DNA of 64,000 nt from Lantana camara (GCA_037501455.1 CM074862.1:81522001-81586000), one strand, 5' to 3'; positions 12,321 to 24,259 are shown, numbered from the stretch's first letter. Notes: a model not told the origin generated them from the sequence alone. Numbers and translations: made by a program.

Positions 12321-12994
12321 AATTATTTAATGGACTTTAAGTTAATTATGAATTAATATTAAAGGTCTAATTTGGAGAAATAAAGTCTAATAAATAATTA
12401 ATTGAGAATTAATTATTTATTAGTCTTCAAGTTATTAATTATAAAATAAATAAAATAAAAATAAAAAATCTTAGAGAGTTAGATATTATATTCTTGCTTG
12501 ACAAGTTGGTCAAAAGGAGACTTTTGGTCGAAGTAAGAGTCTTTCTCTCCAAGCAAGAAATCCCTTTCCAAAAGGGTTTAGGAAACCCTTGCCCAACAAG
12601 CAAAAGGGTTCGAACCCTTTGTACTATATATATGTGGGGTTCGAACCCCATGAGGGGTGATAACAGAAATTCTCCTTCTCCAAATTATACACTAAACCCT
12701 AGAGCATAAACACCGAATATAGAACTAGCATCCTCCCTATTCGGATCGTGGTCGAGGTTGGTGGACTAATTCTCTAGAGGGCTACTATCGTGAAGTCTTG
12801 AAAGATTTGAAGGAGATTTTAGGGATCAAGCCGCGTGACGAATGTTCTTGGACGGCAAGAACGTGTCAAGAAAGCTACTATCTAAGTGAGTTTCTTGATC
12901 TCTACGAACTTGGGAATAGGAATTACAAGATTCGATTCTATCTTTTGGGAAAATTTTTAAAATTTCACTGCGTTTTTGTTTCGTTTTCCCAACA
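12321..12994 (+). repeat. Copia A 5' LTR, 3' part only
   Basis: The last 674 bp of a Ty1/copia LTR, ending TTTTCCCAACA directly before a PBS. The AT-rich start (TTAATGGACTTTAAG) matches the inverted solo LTRs at 15680 and 35622. The rest of this LTR lies to the left of G1, outside the window, because G1 inserted here. It contains two perfect palindromes GGGTTCGAACCC near 12608 and 12639. Confidence 0.85.
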
Positions 12995-12996
12995 AG

Positions 12997-13009
12997 TGGT
13001 ATCAGAGCC
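12997..13009 (+). promoter_or_regulatory. Copia A primer binding site
   Basis: TGGTATCAGAGCC, complementary to initiator tRNA-Met, two bases after the LTR end at 12994. Confidence 0.9.
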
Positions 13010-13373
13010 ACCTTGTAAGGCCTATTTCTGATTCGTCTCAATCATTCAGAATTTGGTAGAAATTTTTAGGCTTAGATGTGAATTGAGTATTGTTCATGGG
13101 TTCTTTTAGAAAATCTAAGAAATTGAATCTGTATTTTTCCTGAAAGTTTCTGAAAAACTGTTTTATGAAAATCTTGTTTTTGAAACTGTTAAATTGTGTT
13201 TTAATTTTGGATTGAATTGGTTTTTGTGAAACCTGTGATACGAAATCAAATCGCGATACGAAAATACGGACCTAGGCATGCTAAGGCGTAGCACGCCTAG
13301 GCCGCGCATCACCGCCTGCCATCGTCACCCAGGCCTGCCGGGCTTGCGTACCAATAGCTCCCGCAACCGCGCA

Positions 13374-13576
13374 CAGGGCGGAGCTAAGGGGCCGGGGGGA
13401 GGAGGGTCCTCCCCTAAATTTTGATTTTTTTAAAAATTTGTATATATATTTTGAAACTTTTATATTTTCGCCCCCCTCCCCCCCCCCCCCCCCCCCCCCA
13501 AATAAAAATTTCGCCCCCTTTAATTTTGTATGTTTTATTTTTCGGCCCCCTATCTTAAATCCTGGCTCCGTCTCTG
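13374..13576. mobile_element. hAT-type MITE in copia A leader
   Basis: A 203-bp insertion with imperfect terminal inverted repeats (CAGGGCGGAGCTAAGG; inverted right end CAGAGACGGAGCCAGG) and an 8-bp near-perfect duplication, ACCGCGCA / ACCGCGCG (13366-13373 and 13577-13584). Eight-base TSDs and CAG-starting ends are typical of hAT elements. It holds a C-rich tract of more than 20 bases around 13476-13499 and has no coding capacity. Confidence 0.75.
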
Positions 13577-14559
13577 ACCGCGCGGGAGCCTGCTCGCACG
13601 CCGCCCACCATCGCTAATTGGAATTTTATTGATTTAATATTTCTTGGATTTTATAGAAAAGTCACATGAACAAGACTTGCATCTAAGTCGTGTTTTAAGC
13701 CATTAGGGCTTAAAGCGAGAATTTTAATTTATTGGTTAAATTTAAATTCTTGCAATTTATACATGTTAGGTGATCATGGGTTTAGTCTTATGAATGGTTT
13801 TAATTTTTGCACATGAATAGTTTAAATTGGGGTTGGAGCCCTATAGTTGCGTTTTTCAATTGGGGTCGGTGCCCCACTTATGTACGTACTGTTATGTGTT
13901 TATTATGTGGCTTTCCATATTACTGTTTTTGAGGCCGGGGTATGCTTCGTGTAATTATCTAAGGCCAATATGAAGATAGAGCCTTATTACTTTATGTCTT
14001 TTTCTTTTATTATTATTTGAGAGTAGAGATAGGTGGTGAGGTCTCTTTCTTTTATTTTGGAGACAATGCACCCATGGAGTAAGATGGATCCACACAACAA
14101 GTAACAAGATGGAGGCCATAAGTGAAGACCTCTCAAAGTGTTAGAGATGATTTCTATTATTGTAATAGATAGGGCATCGTTTTACTTCCAATTCCCTTAT
14201 GTGATTTAAACTGTTTTATATGACATGTATGTTAGAACTTGTGATTATGGAGTGACTCCCACATGTCACGTGTAAGATAGGTAGAACCCATGATCATTAC
14301 ATGTTAGTATCATGCTAGGACATGTTATCTGCTATGTGCTTGTGTGAAATGCATTTAAGTTGTACTTACATTAATCAAGACTAATTAAATTGGATAACAT
14401 ATATGTAGGTGAGGTTGAATCGGACAACTCTCTGGTTAAATCGAAAATTCCCTTAAAATATTAAGCTAATTTCGAAAATAGGTGTTTAATTCAAAGTGCA
14501 AACTTTGAATTAAATTCCGAGCATTCCATCAATAGAATGCAAGTTTAATGGAGGAAGCC

Positions 14560-14895
14560 AGTTGCTGTCCATGAGTCGTGGGGTGACTATGTGAAATCTA
14601 TTAGTTCTTAGCTTCCTAATTGATCATTTTAAATGATCAATATTTCGAGATCAATTTTAGGGAGGGCGATGTCCGTGAGTCGTGGGTCGTTCGAACTAAG
14701 TTTTGATCTTGATCTTATGATTGATGGGTCTAGCTTAACGCCTAAGTAAATATGGATATCACACGAGTCGTGGGTTCATATTGAAAGATAGGTGATGCAA
14801 AAATATTACTAAGAATTCCACCGAGTTGAAATTGGTAAGTTGTACCTACCTTAGGCTTTATTGAGAATGTCCACGAGTCTTGGGTTCAAGATAAA
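14560..14895 (+). repeat. Four spaced copies of a GAGTCGTGGG motif in copia A leader
   Basis: Copies near 14570 (CCATGAGTCGTGGGGT), 14673 (CCGTGAGTCGTGGGTC), 14764 (ACACGAGTCGTGGGTT) and 14872 (CCACGAGTCTTGGGTT) lie about 90-108 bp apart. The sequence between them is not obviously repeated. This is the untranslated leader between PBS and gag; role unknown. Confidence 0.7.
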
Positions 14896-15093
14896 GTGCT
14901 TAGGATCTTAGTACCCATTGGGATAACAAGTATCCTCTAAGATCTTTGGGAATTATAGATCTTTTAAAAACAATGGAAGTTACATAGATTAAAGACCTAA
15001 TCTCATGTATATCGTTATTACTCAGCATGCTTACTTAGTTCTCTGTTTTTTCCATTTTGGTCGTAGATTCTGTGATTCTCTACGTGTTTTGAA

Positions 15094-15679
15094 ATGGCAA
15101 CCAAAAACCCTCTACTATTGATCCTCGAGTCAAACAAGTTGACTGGTCCCAACTATTCTGATTGGCTTAGGAATCTAAAATCATTCTAGATTCCAAAAAG
15201 AGAACTTATGTTCTCTACGAAATGGAGCCTGTTCCCGAAGGGGAAGCTCCGACCCGGACTGAGCGGGACGCGATCCAGAAGTGGAAGGATGATAATCTTC
15301 AAGCCCGTTGTCTAATGCTTGCTAACATGTCTTCGGACATGCAAAGACAACATGAGTCCATGGAATTCACTTGGGAGATTTACGACCACTTAGAGCAACT
15401 TTACCGCCCTCATGAGTGTGTTACAAGGTATAACACCTCAAAAGAATTGTTCCATTTGAGAATGAGGGAAGGTACAAGTGTCCATGAATATGGACTCAAG
15501 TTTCTTGCTCTCATCGAGAAACTTGCTTCCGTGGACATGCCACTGAGAGATGAGCTTTCAGTGGATTTGTTGCTATCCTCGCTCCCACCATCATTCAACC
15601 CTTTTGTCCTTAACTTCAACATGAATCATGCAAACGCTACTGTAGCTGAGCTGATTAGTCAGCTTGTGACTGTTGAAAG
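15094..15679 (+). pseudogene. Copia A gag, first part (UBN2-type)
   Basis: Capsid-like gag of a Ty1/copia element, of the UBN2 kind: an N-terminal SNKLTGPNYSDWLRN segment and a later segment DMPLRDELSVDLLLSSLPPS. The start is ATG 15094. A single-base loss near 15180 shifts the frame (it then stops at TAG), and the reading resumes in another frame through 15222-15716. The frame is cut at 15679 by a solo LTR with TSD GAAAG. Gag continues at 17638. Gag packages element RNA; this copy is dead. Confidence 0.9.
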
Positions 15680-17632
15680 TGTTGGAAAACACGAATCAGA
15701 AAGCAGCGGAATTTAAAAAATTTTCCCAACAAAAGGACCTTGAACTCGCAATCGTGTAACCAAATTCGTAAAGATAGAAAACTTACTTTTCTTTTGTTCT
15801 TTCTTGAAGCGTTTCAAGCCACCCAAGAACGCTCTTCTCGCGGCTTGATCCCCTCTCCTTTGGTAAAGCTCGAATCTTCAAACTTCTAACTTGAAGTCTG
15901 TAGAGAAAGTCCACCAACTTGATCACAATCTAACTAGTAAGGATGCTAGTTCTCTAGTTAGTGTTTAGGCTTAACCTAGGGTTTAATTTAATCTTGGAGA
16001 AAGGAAGGTTTTCAACACATGAACCAAAATAACTGCCAATTAGCTCCATAAGGAGCTCGAGCTCCCCTATTTATAGAGAGGGGAGTGCCGAAATTCCTAG
16101 TCCTTTATGGGCTAGGATTTTGGTCCCTCTCTCCTATTACTTGATCATCAAGTAATTTTGACTTTGACTTTGAATTCTAATTCAAATCAACTTTCAAGAG
16201 AGCTAAAAATATCCAAACTATTTTTGGATAATTTTATACTTTATTTATTATAAAATAAATAACTTATTTTATCTAATTAATTAATTCATAATTAATTAAC
16301 TAGATTATTTTCTCCAAAATAAGACTTTCTTTTTAATTCAAAATTAAACCAAAGTCTATTAAATAATTAACACATTTAATTATTTAATACATATATACAA
16401 TATATATATATATTTACACGTGTAGTGACACGTGTCACAGTGACACGTGTCACTCACGTGAGCCACACGTGTGAATTCACACGTGTGGAACCCTCTTGGC
16501 CCGATTAACTCGTTTAATCATTTTCAAGCCTCAACTCATGTAACCAAGTTGTTGTGTGTGACCCTCTAGGTTCTCAATTCAATTAGCAGTGACCCTAATT
16601 AATTAATTCACTAATTAATTAATCAGTCCACAGATTAAACGACCATAGTCTAGCAACAGGTGTTTAACCCCTAGCTGAATTGGAATGTTCAGATTCGACA
16701 GAACCTTTAAGTCATTGATTCATGCGAGATACAATCCTCCTACTTACTATCTCTCAACCAAGATCTAGGGCAAGGGAATAATCAGAACCCTAATAATCCG
16801 GTCTTAAAGCTAAGTGCATTTCATATCCATTTGATCTCAATCCAAGAAACCCTTTTCTTGATGTCTTGATCTACTGCCTTGGCCAAGGACTCCATATGGC
16901 ATATGAATGACTTACACAATGAGAGATCACCTTGCAAATGCAAGTGTAGGTCCTTTCTTGATTCTCATTCACTTTCATGAATCACTTGTGCAGCCCCAGC
17001 ATAAGCCTTGAATCAGTTGTCTAATGCGACACCCTTTAAAGCTTATACCTAAGACTACAGAGTTAACTAATAAAGTGACAAGGAACCTCAAGTCTAAGGA
17101 TCAATTAATCACATCAATGACTCGTGAGATATTTCCTAATCTGGAAGTTTCCATTTCCTGAAATAGAAACTTCCTTTCCCATTTAGGAATGTTCTCACAC
17201 GGGGCACCTAAGTGAACTTACTTATTAAAGTAAGCACCCTCATGTATCACGCACGTATCAACTATACACTTTGCACCTCCATGAAACAAGGTGGTCCTTC
17301 TTAAGGGCGTGATCCCACAAGCAAGCCTTAGAGGAGTCAGGTTGGCACTCCCACTGTCTGTAGGACTCATCGGCTTGGAGTATTTTACTATTCATAACTT
17401 ATGTGATATAGGGCTCGTTTCATGAACCATTTCACCTAAATGGTAGAGTCCTAAAGTCATCAGGATTAGGGGAGTTCTCATACATGCACAGCTAAAGTAA
17501 ACGCATACCAAACAAGAGCATATAAAGAAGTGTTGCCTCAATTCGTTATTTTATTCAAAGATTGTCTGTGATTACAATAAGGAAAAGCACAAAGCCGATA
17601 TACAATCGGCTTTTAGGGCACTATTCCTAACA
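15680..17632 (-). mobile_element. Solo copia LTR 1 (1953 bp), TSD GAAAG
   Basis: On the minus strand it starts TGTTAGGAATAGTGCCC and ends GTGTTTTCCAACA, the same family as the copia A LTRs. TSD GAAAG is at 15675-15679 and 17633-17637, splitting the copia A gag. A near-identical copy sits at 35622-37548. The minus-strand TATA box (CTATAAATAGGGG) is near 16066-16079, and a cluster of CACGTG cores at 16416-16487 lies upstream of it. No internal region remains. Confidence 0.95.
16416..16487 (-). promoter_or_regulatory. Cluster of six CACGTG cores in copia LTR
   Basis: Six palindromic CACGTG cores (mostly ACACGTGT) in 72 bp, at about 16416, 16427, 16442, 16454, 16464 and 16478. Read in LTR orientation the cluster lies about 340 bp upstream of the TATA box. 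CACGTG is the G-box / E-box core bound by bZIP and bHLH factors in plants. The second copy (36362-36415) keeps four cores and one changed to CACCTG. Confidence 0.75.
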
Positions 17633-17637
17633 GAAAG

Positions 17638-18400
17638 CACGATCAAGAAGGAAAATAAGGTTATGATGGTCACTGCTCCATCTTCTTTTAAACCTTTGAA
17701 AGGCAAGGACAAGAAAGTCCAAAAGAAGAAGAAGTCCCTTAGGCCCAATAGAGGCATCACGAAGGGAAAAACCCAAAAGAAGAAACGTGATCAGAAAGAG
17801 GACGTTTGCTTCCATTGTGGCAAACCGGGGTATGGGAGGAGAAACTTCCAAGAGTACAAGACTACTCTAACGAAAGGTATGTTTCTCGTTGAAGTAAATC
17901 TTTCTATTAATTCTAACTCTTGGGTACTTGATACCAGTTGTGGATCTCATATCTGTAATGATGTACATATGCTAAGTGAGGTTCGACAGCTGAAGGGAGG
18001 AGAATGTGTCTTGAAGATTGGGGACGGCTCACGGTCGAAGCTCAAGCTTTAGGAACAATTAGATTATATTTAGGTCATTCTGTTTTAGTTTTAAATAAAG
18101 TCCTTTATGTACCAGACATTATTCGTAATATAATTTCAGTTCCAATACTTGATTGCGAAGGTTATGAAATTAATATTAAGAATGGTAACTTTTTCCTCAA
18201 AAAGAATAATTTTTCAATACATCTTGGTACATTAAACAATGAACTTTATCTAACTCAAAACAATAATATACTGAATATACAACGAAAAACAAAACGTAAG
18301 AGAGATGACAAAATCTCAGCATCTTTGTAGCATGCTAGATTAGGACATGTTTCTAAGAACAAAATTAGCAAATTAACTGCCTTAGGGACATTCTCTGAAA
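17638..18400 (+). pseudogene. Copia A gag end (zinc knuckle) and protease
   Basis: Resumes the gag frame after the solo LTR: a very basic stretch, then a degenerate CCHC zinc knuckle (CFHCGKPGYGRRNF, the usual His and last Cys replaced by Tyr and Phe), then an aspartic protease region with WVLDTSCGSHIC, where the usual family form is D-[ST]-G/A. A frame change occurs near 18040, after which the protease C-terminal half (VPDIIRNIISVP) is read, followed by a stop at 18328. The pre-integrase zinc region (HARLGHVSKNKI, near 18330-18360, then CESC near 18425) follows with a further stop at about 18412. Not functional. Confidence 0.85.
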
Positions 18401-19140
18401 ATGACCTTAAATAGTTAACTTCCTGCGAATCCTGTCTCAAAGGAAAGATGTCCAAAACTCCTTTCAAAACGAGTGTGAATCGTGCCACAAGAACCTTGGA
18501 TTTGATCCATTCTGATGTTTATGGACTGCTTAGTGTAAGCACTCGAAACAATCATCAGTACTTCATAACCTTTACTGATGACTTTAGTCGTTATGGTTAT
18601 GTATACTTAATGAAGTACAAATCTGAGGCTTTTGAGAAATTTTTAAAATTTCAAAAGAAGGTTGAGAACCAAACTGGTCACAAGACCAAGACACTTCGAT
18701 CTGATCGAGGTGGCGAGTATCTTAGTGAAGAATTTCTTAATCATCTCAGAGATAATGGAATTATCTCTCAGTGGACTCCTTCGAGAACTCCTCAGCTTAA
18801 TGGAGTTTGTGAGAGACGGAATCGAACCCTACTTGATATGGTTTGTTCCATGATGAGTTTCACTGACTTACCACCTTCTCTCTGGGGTTATGCTCTAGAA
18901 AGAGCAACCAAGATTTTGAATCTTGTTCCTTCCAAGTCAATCCCTAAAATGCCCTATGAAATGTGGCATGGTAAAATCCCTAGTTATTCTTACTTAAGAA
19001 TTTGGAGTTGTCCTACTTATGTGAAGAGGACAGTGATAGATAAGTTAGAAGCTTGTTCTAACTTATGCTACTTTGTTCGCTATCCTAAGGAATCCATAGG
19101 ATATTACTTCTAGTATCAAACTTAAAAAGAGGTGTTTATT
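18400..19140 (+). pseudogene. Copia A integrase
   Basis: Integrase core of Ty1/copia type. The catalytic acidic residues can be placed in HSDVYG (near 18510), RSDRGGEY (near 18700) and NGVCERRNR (near 18800), the D,D-35-E arrangement. The C-terminal half includes PYEMWHGKIPSYSYLRIW (near 18950). The open stretch runs 18448-19113 and ends in TAG. It would insert element cDNA. Its frame is not continuous with the zinc-binding part upstream or RT downstream. Confidence 0.9.
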
Positions 19141-20281
19141 TCATGAAATGCCACTTTTCTTGTGGAACAGTTCCTAGAAGAAAAGAAAGGCAAGATTACA
19201 GAACTCGCAGAAATTCGAGATACTCCCTCGCCACATTCAGAACACACGTCCCATTCTGACATCCCACAACCAATCACAAACTTCGATACACGTGAAAATC
19301 CTCCTCTAAGGCATTCTGAACGCACTCCTCGACAGTCTGAGAGATGGTATGGTTTTCTCCATGAAGTCTCTCAAGAGGATAATGATCCTCTAACATATGA
19401 GGAGGCACTGTCAGACTCGGATTCTGAGCAGTGTAAACAAGTTATGAAATCCAAAATGGATTCCATATACTCTAACCAAGTTTGGACCTTGGTTGATTTG
19501 CCTGATGGGGTAAAACCCATAGGTTGCAAATGGATCTTTAAGAGAAAGCTCGGAGTAGATGGAAACGTTGCAGCTTATAAGGCAAGGCTCGTTACCAAAG
19601 GCTTCACCCAAAGGCCTGGTGTGGACTTTGATGAAAACTTCTCACCGGTTGCAATGCAAAAGTTCATTTGGATCATGCTTGCCATAGCTGCATATTACGA
19701 CTATGAGACATGGCAAATGAATGTGAAAACTGCCTTTTCTCAATGGAGACATTGATAAAGATAATTATATAGATCAACCCATAGGTTTCACATTCAGTGG
19801 GAGTGAGCAAAATGTTTGCAAGCTCCAAAGATCAATCTACGGATTGAAATAGGCTTCTAGGAATTGGAACATTTATTTTGATGAAGCGGTCAAAGCGTTT
19901 GGCTTCGTTCAAAATTAGAATGAATCCTGTGTATATAGAAAGAAATTGGAGACGTCAGTGCAATTCTTAGTGCTTTATGTCGATGACATCCTTCTATTTG
20001 GGATTTCGAAGGATGACATGAAAGTTACCAAGTCTTGGTTATCGAACCAATTCGAGATGAAAGATCTTGGTGATGTGTCCTACATTCTCGGTATAAAGAT
20101 TTATAGAGATAGATCTAAGAGATCGATAGGACTATCATAATCGATGCACATAGACAAAGTACTGAAACGGTTCAGTATGGAGAATGCGAAGAACAAAGTT
20201 CTTCCCATGAGTGTAAGGACATGTCTTTCTAAGAAGATGTGTCCTAAGACAAACCTTGAGAAGGAAAGAATGACTCATGTG
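19141..20281 (+). pseudogene. Copia A reverse transcriptase, 5' part
   Basis: RT of Ty1/copia type: WIFKRKLGVDGNVAAYKARLVTK-type block near 19530-19590, the block around 19720-19760 with a frameshift before 'IDQPIGF', SIYGLK near 19835 followed by a TAG, and the catalytic LYVDDILLF at about 19973-19997. Stops and shifts at 19753, 19850, 19917 and 20138 make it inactive. At 20281 the frame runs into the TSD of the hAT insertion and continues at 38280 (SAMGSLMYAM). Confidence 0.9.
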
Positions 20282-20289
20282 CCTTATGC

Positions 20290-20430
20290 CTAGGGGTGTT
20301 CAATCGGTTTTACCGAACCGAACCGAAAGTTCGGTACGTCATTTTTAAGAACCGATTACCGAACCGAAATTCAAGGTTCGGTTCGGTAAAAACCGAAATA
20401 ATTTCGATTTGCTTCGGTTTAAAACCGTTG
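20290..20430. repeat. hAT left end with subterminal CCGAAC repeats
   Basis: Terminal repeat followed by many copies of ACCGAAC / GTTCGGT in both directions. Such subterminal repeats are the usual binding sites of hAT transposases. They match the set at the right end. Confidence 0.85.
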
Positions 20431-20800
20431 TACCGAAATTTCCTACGAAAATTAAAAAAAAAAAAAAATTCTGGAAAAGAGAACTTAAAAACCCGTAACA
20501 AACTGATAATGCCCAAAACATATTCAAAGTACATCCATCAAGTTCAGAATACAGTCATTCATACACAACAGCAGTAGTCTTTAACAAAGATAAAACATTC
20601 AACAGAAGTACAGAGGACTCTTGATCTTGAACAACAACTTTTGTTCTTCCTGCCATTCTTGATCTTTTATTCACCACTTTAAAACCTACAAAATAAATTG
20701 CATTGATGTTTCAAAAATAAAATAAAAGGTATATATGTGATCAAAAATGAAAAACAATATGTCAATAAGTGTTTCACACCTCCTTCAGTTTTCATACTCA

Positions 20801-20847
20801 TCATAATCCAATGATGTTTGACTCCATTCCAACAACAGAAGCCAAAT
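20801..20847 (-). pseudogene. hAT transposase, predicted last exon
   Basis: On the minus strand, a branch/T-rich stretch ending TGCTTGTAG is followed by 47 bases that, joined to the exon ending at 33328, keep frame for 15 more residues and stop with TGA at 20803-20801. The joining donor is the GTATG now found at 33323-33327. The in-frame fit is the evidence; expression is not shown. Confidence 0.6.
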
Positions 20848-20919
20848 CTACAAGCAGAAAAAATAAATATTACTAAATGAAAAATAGCTTTATAAAAAAC
20901 CATAAATATTATTTCATAC

Positions 20920-21733
20920 TGATGGGTTCAGAATGTGAGGGTCCGAATCCAATCACTTTACGATTTGTAATTGTGGAGGAAACCGCCGGAGATTCGCCGG
21001 AAATGAGAAAGGGGGTTCTACCTGTTGGGACAAGCACAATAAAAGTCAGAAGGCCAAGCTGGGGGAACTGGGGGTGATACCCAGTTTGGCTCTCCGACGC
21101 TCAAGTCAGTTCAAGGTATGAAGGAGAAACGTAAGTTCAGTCACAGTTTCAGTGATGAAGATTGCTTACCAGTGTAGAAGATGACTTTAGCTATTTATAG
21201 TTGAGGGTCAAGGGCCCTTTGGTCATTTGCCTCAAGTGGTCCTGGCCGAATGTTGCCCTAACACGTGGCGCCATGAGAGAGAAACCTAGGAGGAATCTTC
21301 TGCAAAAGCGGCCAAAAGTTGGTGCTGGCAACAGTGGCAGGTGCGCGGGCATGTACGATGTGTCAGAGAGCCATTTGGTTGGTTGGTAACGAGGGCTTAT
21401 GAGCCCGCTCGTGACAACCAAGAGTATCGGAGGCCAAGATATCCGCTGGGGGGGATGAAGGCTCCAGTTCAAGCAATGAGCCAAATGGGAATGCCACTCT
21501 GAGGGAGTGTGACGCTCGAAGAGGGCTCGCTTGGCATGTGGACGTGCCAATCATACAGTATGAATGGCGCTCGTGAGAGTGACAACGCTCGTTGGGCTTA
21601 GCGCCTGAAGAAGGATTGCGCTCGTTGGGCTTAGCGCTCGGGCACTGATGGGTGCAACCTTGGGGAGACAGATGTTATCATCTCGGTGGTGCCACGTGTC
21701 CTAACGTGGGACGATCGTATTTTGACCCCATCA
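20920..21733 (-). repeat. Tat element 3' LTR (814 bp)
   Basis: Direct copy of 32519-33322 with ten extra bases near 21206. Contains repeated GCTCGT words (for example near 21570-21640). A TATA-like CTATAAATAGC on the minus strand lies at 21190-21200. Confidence 0.95.
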
Positions 21734-21750
21734 TTTTGCCCCCCAATTCT
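21734..21750 (-). promoter_or_regulatory. Tat element polypurine tract
   Basis: On the minus strand AATTGGGGGGCAAAA sits directly before the 3' LTR, the expected plus-strand primer. It confirms the minus orientation. Confidence 0.85.
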
Positions 21751-22071
21751 GTAGTCCTTAGTGATAAGGACTGTAGAATTTTGATGCGTTCTATCTCTTG
21801 CACGTAGCGCTCGCATAGGACTTGGCGTGTTGAGCAATTTTTCCTCTGATTGTGCCATTAATGCGGTCTTTTCAACTGACCGCTCGTAATGCTTCTGCAC
21901 TGAGCGTTGTACTATTCTTGAGTATCCGAAACGTCAGAGCATTAAATGCGGGCGCGCGTGGGGCGCGTGAGCATTGGGAAGCATGTGACGGTTCCATAAA
22001 GTGGGCGGTTTCCTAGGCGGGAAATGATTACCATTTTGAATTCATTGCCGAAAAAGGTACCAACTCCCAAC

Positions 22072-22080
22072 CCTATAAGT
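22072..22080 (+). promoter_or_regulatory. TATA-like box ahead of the antisense gene
   Basis: CTATAAGTA in CCAACCCTATAAGTATGGG, 300 bases upstream of ATG 22376, followed by a CT-rich leader. A possible leader splice donor (TTCAAGGTAAAC) is near 22208. This suggests the antisense gene has its own promoter inside the element rather than using the LTR. Confidence 0.4.
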
Positions 22081-23471
22081 ATGGGATTCTGAAATCTTGC
22101 TACTCTTTACGCATTCTGAACTTCCAAGCATCCTTTGCAAAAAGAATTCTCTCGCACACCAGTTCTTAGAGCATCTTCTACCTCTCTCCCAGATTTTCTC
22201 AGAAATCTTCAAGGTAAACTTCCAGTGCAATTATCTAACTCTGCTAACTTTAGATTCGGACTTTAGGACTTTGTAATCCCTTAGGTTTTACTCCTTTAGG
22301 GAACCCTAATTTCTTTCCAGAAAACTCCCATTCTCTAATCCCAGATTAAATCTCTCCCAAATCTCAGCTTCTGCCATGGCTGACCAACATATTGAGGAAT
22401 TCGCCCGTGAAATCCATGAGATGGCCATTGAGAGTTCCTCTTCCCCTAATTCCCCCAGAGACGAGGAGTTGGGGGCGGCAGTGATGGCCATGGAGGATAG
22501 GAATCCAGGTGGAGTGGAACCTCTCTTTGAAGAGATGAATTTAGTAATGGAGGCAGAAAGGCAAGGAGTTACTCTCCCTATAACTCAGAGTGCCACTCAC
22601 CCCCACCGCCATACTGTGACGGTGGCCGTCGCGACCTCGCTTCCAGTGGCTGAAGTCATACCAGGGCCTTCAGAAAGAGCCCGTAATAAAGGAAAGAGCA
22701 AGAAATCCAAGAAATCCAAAGGGCCTAACGAGGGTGAAGAATCAGGCTACCAGGCCACCGAGCGCACTCCTGAGGAGACTCCCAGCACAGTTACTTTGGG
22801 AGAAGTGAAAACGATGCTGGCTCCTATCTACTGGGACGAGCGCTATACATGGAGAATTCCAGAAAGCCATGAGCGGGCCAACAATCCGCCTCCAGGTGAA
22901 ATGGCGGTCTACGTGGCCACAGTGAGTTCAGGAGGCTTGAGGTTCCCTGTCTCGATCTCAATGGCTCACTTGTTGAATGATCTGGGCCTCTGTCCCTCAC
23001 AAATCGTGCCCAACGGCTTGGCCCTCTTAACCTGCTTTGTGATTCTGATGAGGAGCATGGGCTACGAGCCCTTCTTGCAGAACTTCAACGCCCTCTTTCA
23101 AGTAGTCAGCTCATCTCGTTCATCTCCCGAGGCTGGTTTTTACTATGTTCAGGCGAAGGCCCATATGAGGTTAATAAACTCGCCCTCGACCACTTATGGC
23201 CCCAACTGGAAGGAGAAATTCATTTTCGTCAAGGCCCCAGCAGAAGAAGGCTTTGGGGTGTCCTCTCGATGGGGCTCGTTCTCAAAGAGCCGCTTGGAGC
23301 CTGCACTTCCCAAAGGTTGGGCCAAGAGTCTGGCGGCAGCCTTGAGGGACGAGGGCCACCTCATCCAGGCAAAAGATTGGATAGATGATGAGGAGCTCAT
23401 GTTCCTGTGTGGCCTTTCTAACGATCCCTATTTCCTTGACAACCCTCCGACTCGTGACATAGAGAGAGATG

Positions 23472-23593
23472 GTTAGATTCTTAGGGCTCTAACCTTTAGA
23501 AAGGAATGCTGACTACCCTTTCTGTACTTGTAATTTGCACACTTAATAATTCTGTTTAAGGATTTATAACCCTTGTACTTTCCATTTTTGCAG
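23472..23593 (+). other. Predicted intron 1 of the antisense gene
   Basis: Starts GTTAGATTC right where exon 1 would hit TAG, and ends with a T-rich stretch and TTTTTGCAG. Splicing joins a one-base codon remnant to two bases and opens the frame that starts MAGGIRQAARF at 23611. Confidence 0.7.
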
Positions 23594-24259
23594 GAGTTGC
23601 TATATTAGAGATGGCAGGAGGAATCAGACAAGCCGCACGCTTTGCTCATGCCAACAGGAATCAAGCCCAGCAAGGGGACCAACAGCGCCCCCGAAACCGA
23701 GGCAACAGGGGGGACGCTCGTGGCGGGCAACGGGGTGCTGGTTCGAGCGCAGCTTCAGAAGTTCCACCCCCACGCAACCGGGGGGGGGGGGGGGGAGGGA
23801 AACAGGGCGGCCCTTCCAGAAAATAGAATAGTGGTGCGGCCCTCTTCTTCATCCGACTCGAGGGTGGCTGACCCTCGTGCAGCTGATCATGTGAGGCCAC
23901 CCCCCAATTTGGCCATGAACGAGGCCAATCCGAGCGCAAGTAGACCTTCCCGTAAAAGGAAGAGGATGCCCGACACTGCTGCAATCAAGGGTAAAGGAAA
24001 ACAAGTGGTCGAGGGCCCCAAAGGCGAGGGGGAAACTTCCTCTTCAGAGGAGGAACATTTATGGGAGTTCTCCCGACGAGGGGACAAGGACTACACAGGT
24101 GCCCCCGATGGTAGGCCAGTTCTGCTAAGGCCTGGCACGCTCGCTCAAGCCGTCAGCGAGAATCTTTACGACAAGGCCCAATTCACGGTGGACCACCGGC
24201 ATCTCTTCAGTGAGTCTGTGGAGAAAGTGACCTACGACGCGGCCCACGCCTTAATCTCC

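Noticed and set aside
12600..12660. Possible tRNA gene (box-B-like GGTTCGAACCC twice)
   Set aside because: No acceptor stem or cloverleaf can be drawn; the region is part of a copia LTR.
22376..23476. Antisense gene as a retroviral-type envelope
   Set aside because: No signal peptide, no membrane segment; it is on the opposite strand and intron-containing, unlike env-like ORFs of plant elements.
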